A DNA stretch of 53,144 nucleotides from Chitinophagaceae bacterium (GCA_013696395.1 JACCYQ010000100.1:1-53144); one strand, 5' to 3'. Positions 43,696 through 53,122 are shown, counted from the first letter of the stretch. The notes: generated by a model not told the origin, from the letters alone. Made by a program: numbers and translations.

Positions 43696-44463
43696 TTAAA
43701 TAACAGTAGAAGGTTTGAAAAACAAAGATAGGGCAATGTAAGCCAGTAAGATGACCGGCACGGCTAACCATTGCAAGAAAGCGGCAGAAATAATAGTGAT
43801 GATCAATAAAATGAAAATGGGTAAATTATTTTTAACGGAGAAATTTTTCATCTTCAAACTCATTAACGGGATTGTGCTAACCAATAAATAAACCACCAGG
43901 ATTATAATAATATACAAAACCCATTTGTTTATAAACCATAATTGAAGATCTAATGTCTTGTAAAAAATAACGAGCGGAAATGATGCAATCAATAATCCGG
44001 CAGCGGGGGCAGGTAATCCCTTAAAAGTAAATTGCTGGCTGTTATCCAAATTATATCTTGCCAGCCGCCATGCTGCCGCGCAGGGAATCAGTAAAGCAGG
44101 TAACAGCCATACAATCGAAGTATCAAGCCCGCCTGCTTCCTGTGCAAAACTGATTCGCAATAACTGGTAAACGATTAAGCCTGGGGCAACACCAAAACTT
44201 ACTAAATCAGCCAACGAATCTAATTGTTTACCCATTTCTGAATTTGCTCCCAGCAAACGAGCTACAAATCCATCCAGGAAATCAATTACGGCAGCCAGAA
44301 AAATAAACAAGGATCCCCAAACAATTTTTTCCGGAAGATTTACAGCGGTAAATCCTTCCCTATCCATGTAAACTATAGTTTCAGAAGTTTGAAGAATAAA
44401 TATGATAGCTATAGTACCAAAAACAAGATTGAGCAGGGTAAAAAAATTTGGAATTTGTTTCAT
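43696..44463 (-). CDS. pssA: CDP-diacylglycerol-serine O-phosphatidyltransferase
   Basis: 255 residues with about eight membrane helices. The CDP-alcohol phosphatidyltransferase motif DG-x2-AR-x8-G-x3-D-x3-D is complete (DGFVARLLGANSEMGKQLDS, then LAD, near residues 64-86). Starts MKQIPNFFTLLNLVFGTIAI, as in the type II PssA of Bacillus-type bacteria. It makes phosphatidylserine, the precursor of phosphatidylethanolamine. It leads an apparent pssA-purS-rsmI run of unrelated housekeeping genes. Confidence 0.93.
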   Translation of the reverse strand: MKQIPNFFTLLNLVFGTIAIIFILQTSETIVYMDREGFTAVNLPEKIVWGSLFIFLAAVIDFLDGFVARLLGANSEMGKQLDSLADLVSFGVAPGLIVYQLLRISFAQEAGGLDTSIVWLLPALLIPCAAAWRLARYNLDNSQQFTFKGLPAPAAGLLIASFPLVIFYKTLDLQLWFINKWVLYIIIILVVYLLVSTIPLMSLKMKNFSVKNNLPIFILLIITIISAAFLQWLAVPVILLAYIALSLFFKPSTVI

Positions 44464-44661
44464 ATTAATCTTCAGTAAAAAATTTTGGACACCTGATTTA
44501 AAAAATTAAAAGCCACTTAAAAAAACTTTCATTGATGGTTACCTGAATTTTAAGTTTCTGATATAGGTAATTATTAAATAATGAAACAAAAATATAGATA
44601 TAGAACTTTACTTCAATTGAAAATTAAAAATTGAAAAATTGTCAATACATCCTTACCTCCC

Positions 44662-45948
44662 TTATTTCATCAAATTTTCAATTTCTTCAACGGTGATTGG
44701 AATATTTTTCATCAGGTCTTTATTTCCTGTTTTGGTAATCCATACATTATTTTCAATCCGAATTCCCATTTGTTCTTCTTCTATATAAATTCCGGGTTCA
44801 ACTGTGAAAACCATCCCGGCCTGTATGGGCAAGACTCGAGTTCCCAGATCGTGCACATCAATACCCAAATGATGTGAAATACCATGATATAAATATTTTC
44901 GATAGGCTTTATTTTCAGGATCTTCATTGGCTACATCCGATTTTGTCAATAAACCAATCTTAATGAATTGTTTGGTTGCTTCATCGCCCACTTTATCCGT
45001 ATAGTTTATAACTGAGATTCCAGGCTTCAAGATACTTTTTGCATAATCATGTAAATGCAGGCAGGCATTATATACTTCTTTCTGACGCTTTGAAAATTTT
45101 CCATTGACAGGGACAGTTCGTGTAAGATCAGCACAGTAACCCCCATAAGCAGCTCCAAAATCCATTAAGACCAGTTCTCCATTCTTGCAAGATTGATTAT
45201 TACTTATATAATGTAGTGTGCGGGCACGGTCTCCACTGGCAATGATAATGCCGTAGGCTTGACCTGTTGCGCGGTTACTTAAAAATGAATGAACAATCTC
45301 CGCTTCAATTTCATATTCCATTACACCAGGTTTGATAAAGCCTAGCAATCGCCTGAATGTTTTTTCAGTAATATTAATGGCCTCCTGAATAACCTTAACC
45401 TCTTCAGAAGTTTTAACAGCTCTTAACCTTGTCATTATTTTAGCTGCTCTTTCATAATAATGCAACGGATAATGTTGCATCATTTCCTGAATAAAACGGT
45501 ATTCCCTGGTTTGAAAAAAGCCGCCTTTCCGGTCATTTTCATTTGAATCCAGGTAGATATTATCAGCCAGGTGAACCCATGGTTGTAATAACCCATTTAA
45601 TACATCAGACCAAACAATAGTTTTTATTCCAGAAATTTGCTCTGCTTCCTTTGCTCTCAGTCTTTTGCCATCCCATTTTTCTTTCAATTCATTGGGGCGC
45701 ACCAGTACAAGTACTTCTTTATATTTTGATTCCGTATTATCCGGAAAAAGAATCAACATGGAATCCTCCTGTTCTATTCCTGTCAGCCAGTATAAATCAC
45801 TGTTTTGTACAAAAGGATACAGCGCATCACCATTTGATTGTATTTCATCATTACTCACAAATATGGCAATGGAGTTAGGCTTCAGCTCCTTTTTGAATCT
45901 TTCCCGATTTTTGATAAATATCTGTGGATCAAGCGGTAAATACTTCAT
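44662..45948 (-). CDS. Aminopeptidase P (Xaa-Pro aminopeptidase), M24B family
   Basis: 428 residues. The N-terminal AMP_N domain (NSDLYWLTGIEQEDSMLILF) precedes a pita-bread M24 domain. The five metal ligands can be read: Asp in LMDFGA, Asp in CADLTRTV, His in HGISHHLGIDVHD, Glu in VEPGIYI and Glu in MGIRIENN. It removes an N-terminal residue before proline. Cytoplasmic (no signal peptide). The 198 bases after it and the 264 bases before it have no gene; the latter carry the pckA promoter. Confidence 0.92.
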   Translation of the reverse strand: MKYLPLDPQIFIKNRERFKKELKPNSIAIFVSNDEIQSNGDALYPFVQNSDLYWLTGIEQEDSMLILFPDNTESKYKEVLVLVRPNELKEKWDGKRLRAKEAEQISGIKTIVWSDVLNGLLQPWVHLADNIYLDSNENDRKGGFFQTREYRFIQEMMQHYPLHYYERAAKIMTRLRAVKTSEEVKVIQEAINITEKTFRRLLGFIKPGVMEYEIEAEIVHSFLSNRATGQAYGIIIASGDRARTLHYISNNQSCKNGELVLMDFGAAYGGYCADLTRTVPVNGKFSKRQKEVYNACLHLHDYAKSILKPGISVINYTDKVGDEATKQFIKIGLLTKSDVANEDPENKAYRKYLYHGISHHLGIDVHDLGTRVLPIQAGMVFTVEPGIYIEEEQMGIRIENNVWITKTGNKDLMKNIPITVEEIENLMK

Positions 45949-46154
45949 GTAATAAATAATTTTATGTATTAAAGATAATAAGTGCCAATTCTTTTTATCA
46001 TTTTTTAAATGAACAAAAAGAACAGAATTGAATATTATTTAATGAATTGATGAGATTTTTGAAGATTTAGAAGTATAAATCTTTGTAATTGTCATTCCAC
46101 ACTTAATGGTGCACCAACCATTGGTATAGTTTTAATGTGTTTTACTAACACTTG

Positions 46155-46187
46155 TTTGTGTTTCATGAATATTGTGATATACATTTG
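46155..46187 (+). promoter_or_regulatory. Promoter of pckA
   Basis: TTTG at 46155-46158 and TACATTTG at 46180-46187, 21 bases apart, match the -33/-7 Bacteroidota promoter. Transcription would start near 46194, about 19 bases before the ATG. The upstream inverted repeat AATGGT / ACCATT near 46105-46122 could be an operator. Confidence 0.65.
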
Positions 46188-46212
46188 TCTATAAAATAAA
46201 ACGATTGCTCGT

Positions 46213-47817
46213 ATGTCAGTACCTACAATTTCGATTAATGTGGAAAAATTAGCGACCCTCGGATTAAAAAATACCGAAAACATTCACTACCAGTTAACCC
46301 CAGATGAACTTGTAAAGGACACCTTACGTTTAGGTGAGGGAGTATTAAATGATACCGGTGCATTAGTTATTAATACAGGTGAATTTACCGGTCGTTCTCC
46401 TAAAGATAAATTCACTGTAAAATGCGAAAAAACGGATGATACTGTTTTCTGGAATGAATTCAATATTCCGCTGGAGGAAAAATACTATGACATCATTTTC
46501 AAAAAAGTGATGGATCATATGAACAACTTACCGGAATTATGGGTAAGGGATTGCCAGGCTTGTGCTGATCCCCGTTACCGGATAAATATCCGGGTTATGA
46601 ATGAAAAACCCTGGAGCAACCTATTTGCTTATAACATGTTTCTAAGACCGTCAGAAGAAGAACTGGAAAATTTCAAACCTGAATGGCATATTATTTCAGC
46701 ACCAGGACTATCTCCCGATCCGGAAGAATGTGGAATTCGACAGCACAATTTCTCCCTGGTTTCTTTTAAACATAAAATGATTATAGTGGGAGGTTCGGGT
46801 TATACAGGTGAAATGAAAAAAGGCATATTTACTATTCTTAATTTCATATTACCCCATGATAAAAATGTATTAAGTATGCATTGCAGTGCCAATATGGGGG
46901 GAAAGGGTGATACCGCTATTTTCTTTGGATTGAGTGGAACCGGTAAAACAACATTAAGCGCTGACCCCCAAAGAAAATTAATTGGCGATGATGAACATGC
47001 GTGGACAGATGATAATATTTTTAATTTTGAGGGTGGTTGTTATGCAAAACTCATTAACCTAACAGAAGAAAAAGAACCAGAAATTTTTCATGCAATCCGT
47101 CCTGGTGCATTAGTTGAAAATGTGATGTTTTATCCAGGTACCAATAAAATAAATTTTGATGATGCATCGATAACAGAAAATACAAGGGTTTCCTATCCAT
47201 TATATTTTATAAGCAATTCAATGGAGCCATCCATCGGGGGAATACCTAAGAATATTTTCTTTTTAACCTGTGATGCTTTTGGAATATTGCCACCCATTTC
47301 GAAACTCACTACAGGCCAGGCAATGTATCAATTCATATCTGGCTATACAGCCAAAGTAGCCGGAACAGAAACAGGGATCACCGAACCCAAACCTACGTTT
47401 AGTGCATGCTTCGGAGCTCCGTTTCTTCCTTTACACCCCGGTAATTATGCCTCCATGTTAGGTGATAAAATGAAAGCTCACGATGTAAATGTGTGGTTGA
47501 TTAATACTGGTTGGACGGGTGGGCCTTATGGAGAAGGCAGCCGGATAAAATTACCTTATACCAGGGCAATGATCACAGCAGCCCTCGAAGGCAAACTAAA
47601 GGATGTGCCGTTTGAAAATGATTCAATTTTCGGGATGGCTGTTCCCCAGGAATGTCCGGGTGTACCATCTGCTGTGTTGAATCCGCGTGATACCTGGAAT
47701 GATAAAGAGGCATATGATGAAAAGGCTAAATACCTGGCGGGTTTATTTATTGATAATTTTAAAAATTATGCAGAAGGGGTGAAGGAAGAGATATTGGCAG
47801 CGGGACCGAAGGTTTAA
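46213..47817 (+). CDS. pckA: Phosphoenolpyruvate carboxykinase (ATP)
   Basis: 534 residues, the normal size for the ATP-dependent type. Phosphate loop GLSGTGKTT (about 239-247), TGRSPKDKF substrate loop, metal-site IGDDEHAW and FNFEGGCYAK, all typical. Converts oxaloacetate to PEP at the start of gluconeogenesis. It has its own promoter and a strong terminator, so it is a single-gene transcript. Confidence 0.97.
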   Translation: MSVPTISINVEKLATLGLKNTENIHYQLTPDELVKDTLRLGEGVLNDTGALVINTGEFTGRSPKDKFTVKCEKTDDTVFWNEFNIPLEEKYYDIIFKKVMDHMNNLPELWVRDCQACADPRYRINIRVMNEKPWSNLFAYNMFLRPSEEELENFKPEWHIISAPGLSPDPEECGIRQHNFSLVSFKHKMIIVGGSGYTGEMKKGIFTILNFILPHDKNVLSMHCSANMGGKGDTAIFFGLSGTGKTTLSADPQRKLIGDDEHAWTDDNIFNFEGGCYAKLINLTEEKEPEIFHAIRPGALVENVMFYPGTNKINFDDASITENTRVSYPLYFISNSMEPSIGGIPKNIFFLTCDAFGILPPISKLTTGQAMYQFISGYTAKVAGTETGITEPKPTFSACFGAPFLPLHPGNYASMLGDKMKAHDVNVWLINTGWTGGPYGEGSRIKLPYTRAMITAALEGKLKDVPFENDSIFGMAVPQECPGVPSAVLNPRDTWNDKEAYDEKAKYLAGLFIDNFKNYAEGVKEEILAAGPKV

Positions 47818-47840
47818 TTTATAGAATATAATTTATAGTC

Positions 47841-47878
47841 AAAGCTTTTCCGAACCGGAAGAGCTTTCGTTTTTTTTT
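47841..47878 (+). terminator. Intrinsic terminator of pckA
   Basis: Stem AAAGCTTTTCC / GGAAGAGCTTT (11 bp, one G-T) with loop GAACC, then CG and nine T. Starts 24 bases after the stop. Confidence 0.93.
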
Positions 47879-47934
47879 AACTACCCAATCATTACATGAT
47901 AAGAATATTTTTATGAACTTTCCGTTCAGAAAAT

Positions 47935-48510
47935 ATGCTTTTTATTCAAACTTTTATTTCTGTCGCTTTATCTCTTGCTTTTATCTTTCAATCGCCTAAT
48001 GAAAGTAAACGGAGTGAAGATGAATTTATCGATTGGCAGGAAAATCGCCGATTAAACTGGACTGATTTTGAAGGCCCTGTAAATCATCAATCAGAAGCTG
48101 CAGCTTTGACATCCACTTTTCTAGGTTTTCAATACCGGGTAAAAAATAATGTATTCTCTTATAATATTGCCTGCCGTTTTGCAAAAAAAAGATCCTGGGG
48201 ATTGATTAAAAATGATTGGATATTAAACCATGAACAGGGCCATTTTGATATTTCAGAATTATTTGCCCGTTATCTGCACGAGGCAATTACGAATTACCCT
48301 CTCGATTTTAAAAATCTGAAAAATGACCTGGATTTGATTTACCAGGAACATATGGAATTGAAAGAGGAATTTCAAAACCTGTATGATACTGAAACAGATT
48401 ACAGCCGTAATAAAGAAAAACAAAGGGAATGGACCCAAAAGATTAATGAACTTTTGGTGGAAATGAAAGACTATTCAGATTACGGCGATCCCCTCCCAAA
48501 AAAGAATTAA
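47935..48510 (+). CDS. DUF922-type protein with zinc-peptidase-like HExxH motif
   Basis: 191 residues. A hydrophobic N-terminus (LFIQTFISVALSLAFIF) acts as signal or anchor. The WQENRRLNWTDFEGP opening and WILNHEQGHFDISELFARYL block are typical of the DUF922 family, predicted secreted zinc-dependent proteases; HEQGH fits the HExxH motif. The C-terminal part is a charged helix. No function is established. Its last 4 bases overlap the end of the convergent kinase gene. Confidence 0.8.
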   Translation: MLFIQTFISVALSLAFIFQSPNESKRSEDEFIDWQENRRLNWTDFEGPVNHQSEAAALTSTFLGFQYRVKNNVFSYNIACRFAKKRSWGLIKNDWILNHEQGHFDISELFARYLHEAITNYPLDFKNLKNDLDLIYQEHMELKEEFQNLYDTETDYSRNKEKQREWTQKINELLVEMKDYSDYGDPLPKKN

Positions 48511-49142
48511 AACAATCCGTAAAGTTGTGAATCAATTTTTTGGATGATCTCTCCAAGATGTTCTTCATTTTCAGCAAATTTATTTTCATCCACATTTATG
48601 ATTAGCAGCGATCCTTCTTTATAAGTATCGACCCATTTGTTGTAATATTCATTCAATCTCTTTAAATAATCTAACCGGATATTTTCTTCATATTCTCTTC
48701 CTCTTTTTTGTATTTGTCCAACCAAAGTAGGAACTGAAGCTTTTAGGTAAATCATCAGGTCAGGAGGTTTCACCATTTGTTTCAGTGTATTAAAGAATTC
48801 GTAATAATTGTCAAAATCACGTTTGCTCATCAAACCCATTTCATGAAGGTTGGGTGCAAAAATATTTGCATCTTCATAAATTGTACGATCCTGTATAACG
48901 GTTTCCGTTCCACGATGAATTTCCAATAATTGTGTTAACCGGCTATTCAGAAAATAAATCTGCAGATTAAAACTCCAACGGGGCATGTCTTCATAAAAAT
49001 CAAACAGGTATGGATTATGGTCCACATCTTCAAATTGAGGAATCCATTTATATTGTTTGCTCAGTAATTCCGTCAATGTTGTTTTACCCGCACCAATATT
49101 GCCGGCTACTGCTATATGCTTTGGTTTTTTAATTTTTGCCAT
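48507..49142 (-). CDS. Deoxynucleoside kinase (dNK family)
   Basis: 211 residues. P-loop GNIGAGKTT (15-23), VIQDRTIYED (the DRS/DRT-like motif with the catalytic-site base), the substrate-binding Trp/Phe cluster (RWSFNLQIYFL) and the lid RGREYEENIRLDYL, as in the dCK/dGK/dAK family. It phosphorylates deoxynucleosides in salvage; the exact base is not predictable. It lies 74 bases downstream of trpS on the same strand and may be co-transcribed. Confidence 0.9.
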   Translation of the reverse strand: MAKIKKPKHIAVAGNIGAGKTTLTELLSKQYKWIPQFEDVDHNPYLFDFYEDMPRWSFNLQIYFLNSRLTQLLEIHRGTETVIQDRTIYEDANIFAPNLHEMGLMSKRDFDNYYEFFNTLKQMVKPPDLMIYLKASVPTLVGQIQKRGREYEENIRLDYLKRLNEYYNKWVDTYKEGSLLIINVDENKFAENEEHLGEIIQKIDSQLYGLF

Positions 49143-49216
49143 GCCCGAAAGGGAATTTTAATTGAACGTTGAATATATAGATTTCCCACATCAGATTTAA
49201 ACAAAAAAATTTTCAG

Positions 49217-50224
49217 CTATGAAAAATAGTTTAAACCTATCAGCTCCCTTGCCATCCGGATCGTTTCATTGGCTCTTTCCCTGGCATTTTCTCCTCCTTT
49301 TTGGATTACTTCTTTGAGATATTTGGTATCACTATAAATTGCTACAGCTTTTTCCCGTATCGGCGAAATAAAGCTAACTATATCATCAGCAAGTTGTTTT
49401 TTCAGATCACCATAACGGATCTGGCATTCATTAAAATCTTTTTCAAAAGCATGTACTATCTCGGATTTACTTACCAGGCGCATTAACTGGAAAAGATTTT
49501 CAATATAGTCTGGTTTTACCGAATTCTTTTCTAAGGGACCGCTATCTGTTTTTGCTTTCATTACTTTCTTCCTGATCAGGTCATCATCATCGGCCAGGTA
49601 GATAGTGGCAAACTGATTTTCACTTTTACTCATTTTACCGGTTCCATCCAGGCTCGGTATTTTAATTAACTCTTGCCCAAAATTATAAGCCTGGGGTTCA
49701 GGAAAAAGTTCACCATACCGATGATTAAAACGCTGCGCATAATTCCTGGCCATTTCCAAATGTTGTTCCTGATCTTTACCAACGGGTACATATAGTGCCC
49801 GATGAATAATAATATCTGCCGTCATTAATACAGGATATGTAAGTAAACCCGCATTTATATTTTCAGGTTGCTGTCGTACTTTATCTTTAAAGGTTGTAGT
49901 TTTTTCTAGTTCACCCTTATATGCCAGCATATTTAAGTAAAGATATAATTCAGCAATTTCAGGAACTGAACTCTGTAAATACAAACACACCTTTTCCGGG
50001 TCAAGCCCGCAGGCAATATTTTCAGCAAGAACACGCCTTACATTTTCTCCTAAAGATTTTGTATCTGGATGCGTAGTTAAAGAATGCCAGTCAGCCACAA
50101 AGAAATAGCAATCATAATCCTCCTGCATGCGAACATAATTACGCAGTGCCCCAAAATAATTTCCCAGGTGTAATAAACCTGTAGGACGCAGGCCGCTAAC
50201 CACCACTTCTTTCTGTTTTTCCAT
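49217..50224 (-). CDS. trpS: Tryptophanyl-tRNA synthetase
   Basis: 335 residues, class I. HIGH-like LHLGNYFGA near the N-terminus, the KMSKS loop KMSKSENQF, and PVLMTADIIIHRALYVPVGK with DQEQHLEMARN identify TrpS. It charges tRNA-Trp. A TTATCTTCG stretch about 20 bases before the start is one base from the -7 consensus. It diverges from gatC across 130 bases. Confidence 0.96.
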   Translation of the reverse strand: MEKQKEVVVSGLRPTGLLHLGNYFGALRNYVRMQEDYDCYFFVADWHSLTTHPDTKSLGENVRRVLAENIACGLDPEKVCLYLQSSVPEIAELYLYLNMLAYKGELEKTTTFKDKVRQQPENINAGLLTYPVLMTADIIIHRALYVPVGKDQEQHLEMARNYAQRFNHRYGELFPEPQAYNFGQELIKIPSLDGTGKMSKSENQFATIYLADDDDLIRKKVMKAKTDSGPLEKNSVKPDYIENLFQLMRLVSKSEIVHAFEKDFNECQIRYGDLKKQLADDIVSFISPIREKAVAIYSDTKYLKEVIQKGGENARERANETIRMARELIGLNYFS

Positions 50225-50342
50225 AAAGCGGCGAAGATAAACAGAGTTTGTGGTTTATAATAGGTAAAAGTAGATAGCAAAAACATTAATCCATTAATGA
50301 CACCGGCTATCCTGTATCGCATAATCGCAAACAGATTAAAAC

Positions 50343-50350
50343 TATATTTG
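50343..50350 (+). promoter_or_regulatory. -7 promoter element of gatC, close to the start codon
   Basis: TATATTTG, an exact TAnnTTTG, ends 4 bases before the gatC ATG. Transcription would begin at or next to the start codon, giving a leaderless or nearly leaderless mRNA. Confidence 0.55.
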
Positions 50351-50354
50351 CCTG

Positions 50355-50651
50355 ATGGAAGTAACCGAAGAATTGATAAACAAACTGGCTAATTTATCCA
50401 GGTTAAAGTTCACCCCTGAAGAAAAAATAGACATAAAAAAAGACCTGGAAAAAATGATTCATTTTATTGAGAAATTAAATGAGCTGGATACTACTGGTGT
50501 AAAACCATTGTTGCACATGAGCGATGAAGTGAATGTGTTTAGAGATGATATAGTAAAGAAATATATTTCCACTGAGGAAGGGTTGAAAAATGCGCCTCAC
50601 CATAATGATCAATATTTTTTAGTGCCGAAAATGATTCGCCAAAACAAATAA
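50355..50651 (+). CDS. gatC: Asp-tRNA(Asn)/Glu-tRNA(Gln) amidotransferase subunit C
   Basis: 98 residues. ELINKLANLSRLKFTPEEKI and the C-terminal DVNVFRDD-like segment (SDEVNVFRDDIV, APHHNDQYFLVPKMI) are typical of GatC. It stabilises the GatA-GatB complex that makes Gln-tRNA from misacylated Glu-tRNA. GatA and GatB are not nearby, as is usual in Bacteroidota. An ABC ATPase gene follows after 32 bases. Confidence 0.92.
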   Translation: MEVTEELINKLANLSRLKFTPEEKIDIKKDLEKMIHFIEKLNELDTTGVKPLLHMSDEVNVFRDDIVKKYISTEEGLKNAPHHNDQYFLVPKMIRQNK

Positions 50652-50683
50652 CTTGTCCTGAGTAAAATTAACCCCACAAAAAA

Positions 50684-51385
50684 ATGAAAAGAATTATCCA
50701 CATAAATCAAATTTCGAAAAGCTATATTATGGGCAGACAAATTTTGCCTGTTTTACAGGGAGTATCACTGGATATTATGAAAAATGAATACGTGGCTTTA
50801 ATGGGACCTTCAGGTTCAGGCAAAAGCACCTTGATGAATATTTTGGGCTGCCTGGATACCCCAACTTCCGGACTTTATATTTTGAATGGGAATGATGTAA
50901 GCAAAATGGATGATAATGAACTGGCTGAAATACGTAATAAAGAGATTGGTTTTGTGTTTCAGCAATTTAACCTTTTACCACGTTTAACAGCACTCGAAAA
51001 CGTGGCACTTCCTTTAGTTTATGCAGGATTATCTAAAAAATTACGGAATAAAAAAGCCATGGAAGTTCTGGACATGGTAAATCTTACTGACCGCAGTCAT
51101 CATAAACCCAATGAATTAAGTGGGGGCCAAAGTCAGCGTGTAGCTATTGCCCGTGCATTAGTGAACGATCCTGCAATTATACTGGCAGATGAACCTACAG
51201 GTAACCTGGATACCAAAACATCTTATGAGATTATGGAGATTTTTGGAAGGATCCACAATTCCGGTAACACGGTGGTACTGGTAACCCATGAAGAAGATAT
51301 AGCTAATCATTCGCACCGTATTATTCGCTTAAGGGATGGCGTTATTGAAAGTGATGAAAGAAAAATACCTTCCATGGTCCACTGA
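50684..51385 (+). CDS. ABC transporter ATP-binding protein, MacB/LolD type
   Basis: 233 residues. Walker [11 protein letters not shown]-loop [18 protein letters not shown], signature [15 protein letters not shown], Walker [12 protein letters not shown], and switch His in LVTHEED. Membership of the MacB/LolD/FtsE group is clear from [15 protein letters not shown]. No permease gene is adjacent, so its partner is elsewhere; MacB-like permeases (FtsX family) are the expected ones. It may share the gatC transcript and it runs into the ATR gene after 27 bases. Confidence 0.92.
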   Translation: MKRIIHINQISKSYIMGRQILPVLQGVSLDIMKNEYVALMGPSGSGKSTLMNILGCLDTPTSGLYILNGNDVSKMDDNELAEIRNKEIGFVFQQFNLLPRLTALENVALPLVYAGLSKKLRNKKAMEVLDMVNLTDRSHHKPNELSGGQSQRVAIARALVNDPAIILADEPTGNLDTKTSYEIMEIFGRIHNSGNTVVLVTHEEDIANHSHRIIRLRDGVIESDERKIPSMVH

Positions 51386-51412
51386 TTTATAAGGACAAAA
51401 AACTCAGTTTTA

Positions 51413-51970
51413 ATGGCATTAAAGATTTATACTAAAACGGGAGATTCCGGAAATACATCATTGATAGGTGGAACAAAAGTCTCCAAATCTAACTTACGTA
51501 TTGAAGCATATGGGACCATAGATGAATTAAATTCATATATAGGACTTTGTCGGGATCTGATTGAGGATACATTGAGCCAAAAAACATTATTAGAAGTGCA
51601 GGATCGTTTATTTACCATGGGATCAACTTTAGCTTGCGATCCTGAAAAGGAAACACAAATGAAGTTGCCCAACCTGGGGCAAGGTGATATTGAGTGGTTG
51701 GAAAAAGAAATTGACCGAATGAATGAATTGTTACCGGAAATGAAAAGTTTTATTTTGGCCGGTGGTCATCCTACTATTTCACATTTACATATTGCACGAT
51801 GTATTTGCCGAAGAGCTGAAAGAACCTGTGTAAGGCTTTCAGAACTCAGCTTTGTGGAATCAAAAATCATCATTTACCTGAACAGACTAAGCGATTATTT
51901 ATTTATTTTGGCCAGATATACTGGTATGCAACTGGGAGCGGAGGAAATTCCCTGGAAGCCAAGAAAATAA
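51413..51970 (+). CDS. Cob(I)alamin adenosyltransferase, PduO type
   Basis: 185 residues. KTGDSGNTSLIGGTKVSKS (the ATP-binding N-terminal loop of PduO-type ATR), EAYGTIDELNSYIGL, and CICRRAERTCVRLSE near the C-terminus with the conserved Arg pair. It converts cob(I)alamin to adenosylcobalamin, the cofactor for methylmalonyl-CoA mutase or class II ribonucleotide reductase. No B12 gene or riboswitch is adjacent. It converges on the lolD-like gene with a 10-base gap. Confidence 0.93.
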   Translation: MALKIYTKTGDSGNTSLIGGTKVSKSNLRIEAYGTIDELNSYIGLCRDLIEDTLSQKTLLEVQDRLFTMGSTLACDPEKETQMKLPNLGQGDIEWLEKEIDRMNELLPEMKSFILAGGHPTISHLHIARCICRRAERTCVRLSELSFVESKIIIYLNRLSDYLFILARYTGMQLGAEEIPWKPRK

Positions 51971-51980
51971 AGTAATTCCT

Positions 51981-52634
51981 TCAACTTACTATTTTACCAT
52001 CCCGCATATGTACTATTCTGTCACTAAGTTGGGCCAGTTCTTCATTATGTGTAACGATCAGGAAAGTTTGAGAAAATTGATCTCTCAGGTCGATAAATAA
52101 CTGGTGTAATTCCAATGCGTGTTGAGAATCCAGATTTCCCGTGGGCTCATCCGCAAAAACTATATCAGGATTATTTATCAAAGCACGGGCAACGGCAACC
52201 CTTTGTTGTTCACCACCGGATAACGCTCCTGGCTTATTTTCAAGCCGATGAGATAATCCTAACAATCCCAGCAACTCTTTTGCACGGTTTCTTACTTCAT
52301 TTTTTCCTTTACCCGATAACCAACCAGGAATGCACACATTTTCAAGGGCTGTAAATTCAGGTAAAAGGTGATGAAACTGGAATACAAAGCCAATATGACG
52401 ATTTCTGAATGCTGCCATTTTTTTACCTTCTAACCTGCCAATATTATTCTCGTATAAGTAAATATCACCTTCATCGGGGCTATCGAGTGTACCTAAAATA
52501 TGAAGAAGAGTGCTTTTACCGGCACCGGAAGAACCGACAATACTAACTATTTCACCTTTTATAATTTCAATATCCACACCGTTTAGTACATGAATCTGGC
52601 CATAACGTTTATGAATATTTTTTCCTTTTAACAT
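51981..52634 (-). CDS. LolD-like ABC transporter ATP-binding protein
   Basis: 217 residues. Walker [30 protein letters not shown] (typical of Lol[14 protein letters not shown]), signature [15 protein letters not shown], Walker [12 protein letters not shown], and switch His in IVTHNEE. LolCDE releases lipoproteins from the inner membrane for transport to the outer membrane, essential in this lipoprotein-rich phylum. No LolC/E permease gene is next to it. It is a diverged relative of the MacB-type ATPase 600 bases to the left. Confidence 0.92.
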   Translation of the reverse strand: MLKGKNIHKRYGQIHVLNGVDIEIIKGEIVSIVGSSGAGKSTLLHILGTLDSPDEGDIYLYENNIGRLEGKKMAAFRNRHIGFVFQFHHLLPEFTALENVCIPGWLSGKGKNEVRNRAKELLGLLGLSHRLENKPGALSGGEQQRVAVARALINNPDIVFADEPTGNLDSQHALELHQLFIDLRDQFSQTFLIVTHNEELAQLSDRIVHMRDGKIVS

Positions 52635-52738
52635 GCAACATTTTTAATAGCTGATCAATCATTAATGCACAAACCTAACCTTTAAATCAAAAATTTAGGT
52701 TTTGGGAATGGAATTTTATTGAAGGTTAATATAATGGA

Positions 52739-52769
52739 TTTGGAAAATTGGTTATTAACCCTACATTTG
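52739..52769 (+). promoter_or_regulatory. Promoter of the DUF2795 gene
   Basis: TTTG (52739-52742), 19 bases, then TACATTTG (52762-52769): an ideal Bacteroidota -33/-7 pair. The start would be near 52775, giving a 75-base leader. Confidence 0.75.
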
Positions 52770-52782
52770 CGGAAAATTAACA

Positions 52783-52824
52783 AGGAGGAAACCCCACAGT
52801 TTATTGGTGGATCTCCTGGATTTT
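52783..52824 (+). promoter_or_regulatory. Structured leader of the DUF2795 mRNA
   Basis: AGGAG (52783-52787) can pair with CTCCT (52813-52817), with an inner CCAC / GTGG pair; TTTTTT follows soon after. It might be an attenuator or a stabilising hairpin. The pairing is short, so this is weak. Confidence 0.35.
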
Positions 52825-52849
52825 TTAAGAACATTAAAAAAAAGATATC

Positions 52850-53071
52850 ATGTTTTGGACACTTGAATTAGCCTCTTACCTTGAGGATGCCCCCTGGCCA
52901 GCAACTAAAGATGAACTGATCGACTTTTCCATCCGTTCAGGTGCCCCTATTGAAGTGGTGGAAAATTTACAGGAATTGGATGATGAGGGTGAAGTTTATG
53001 AAAGTATCGAGGATATATGGCCCGATTACCCTTCCCAGGAAGATTTTATGTTTAATGAAGATGAATATTAA
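52850..53071 (+). CDS. DUF2795 small acidic protein
   Basis: 73 residues, very acidic. The block LASYLEDAPWPATKDELIDF with SIRSGAPIEVVENLQEL matches the DUF2795 family, a small helical fold of unknown function that is well conserved in Bacteroidota. The second half is Asp/Glu-rich (YESIEDIWPDYPSQEDFMFN). It has its own consensus promoter, a structured leader and a strong terminator, so it is an independently and probably strongly expressed gene. Confidence 0.88.
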   Translation: MFWTLELASYLEDAPWPATKDELIDFSIRSGAPIEVVENLQELDDEGEVYESIEDIWPDYPSQEDFMFNEDEY

Positions 53072-53090
53072 TTCAATTAAATTTTTAAAT

Positions 53091-53122
53091 AATCAAAGCC
53101 TCCCTTTCAGGAGGCTTTGATT
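53091..53122 (+). terminator. Intrinsic terminator of the DUF2795 gene
   Basis: Perfect 13-bp stem AATCAAAGCCTCC / GGAGGCTTTGATT with loop CTTTCA, followed by an AT-rich tract. It also carries T-rich sequence on the minus side, so it may work both ways. Confidence 0.88.

Noticed and set aside
51386-51412. Cobalamin riboswitch before the adenosyltransferase gene
   Set aside because: The gap is only 27 bases, far too short, and shows no B12-box sequence.
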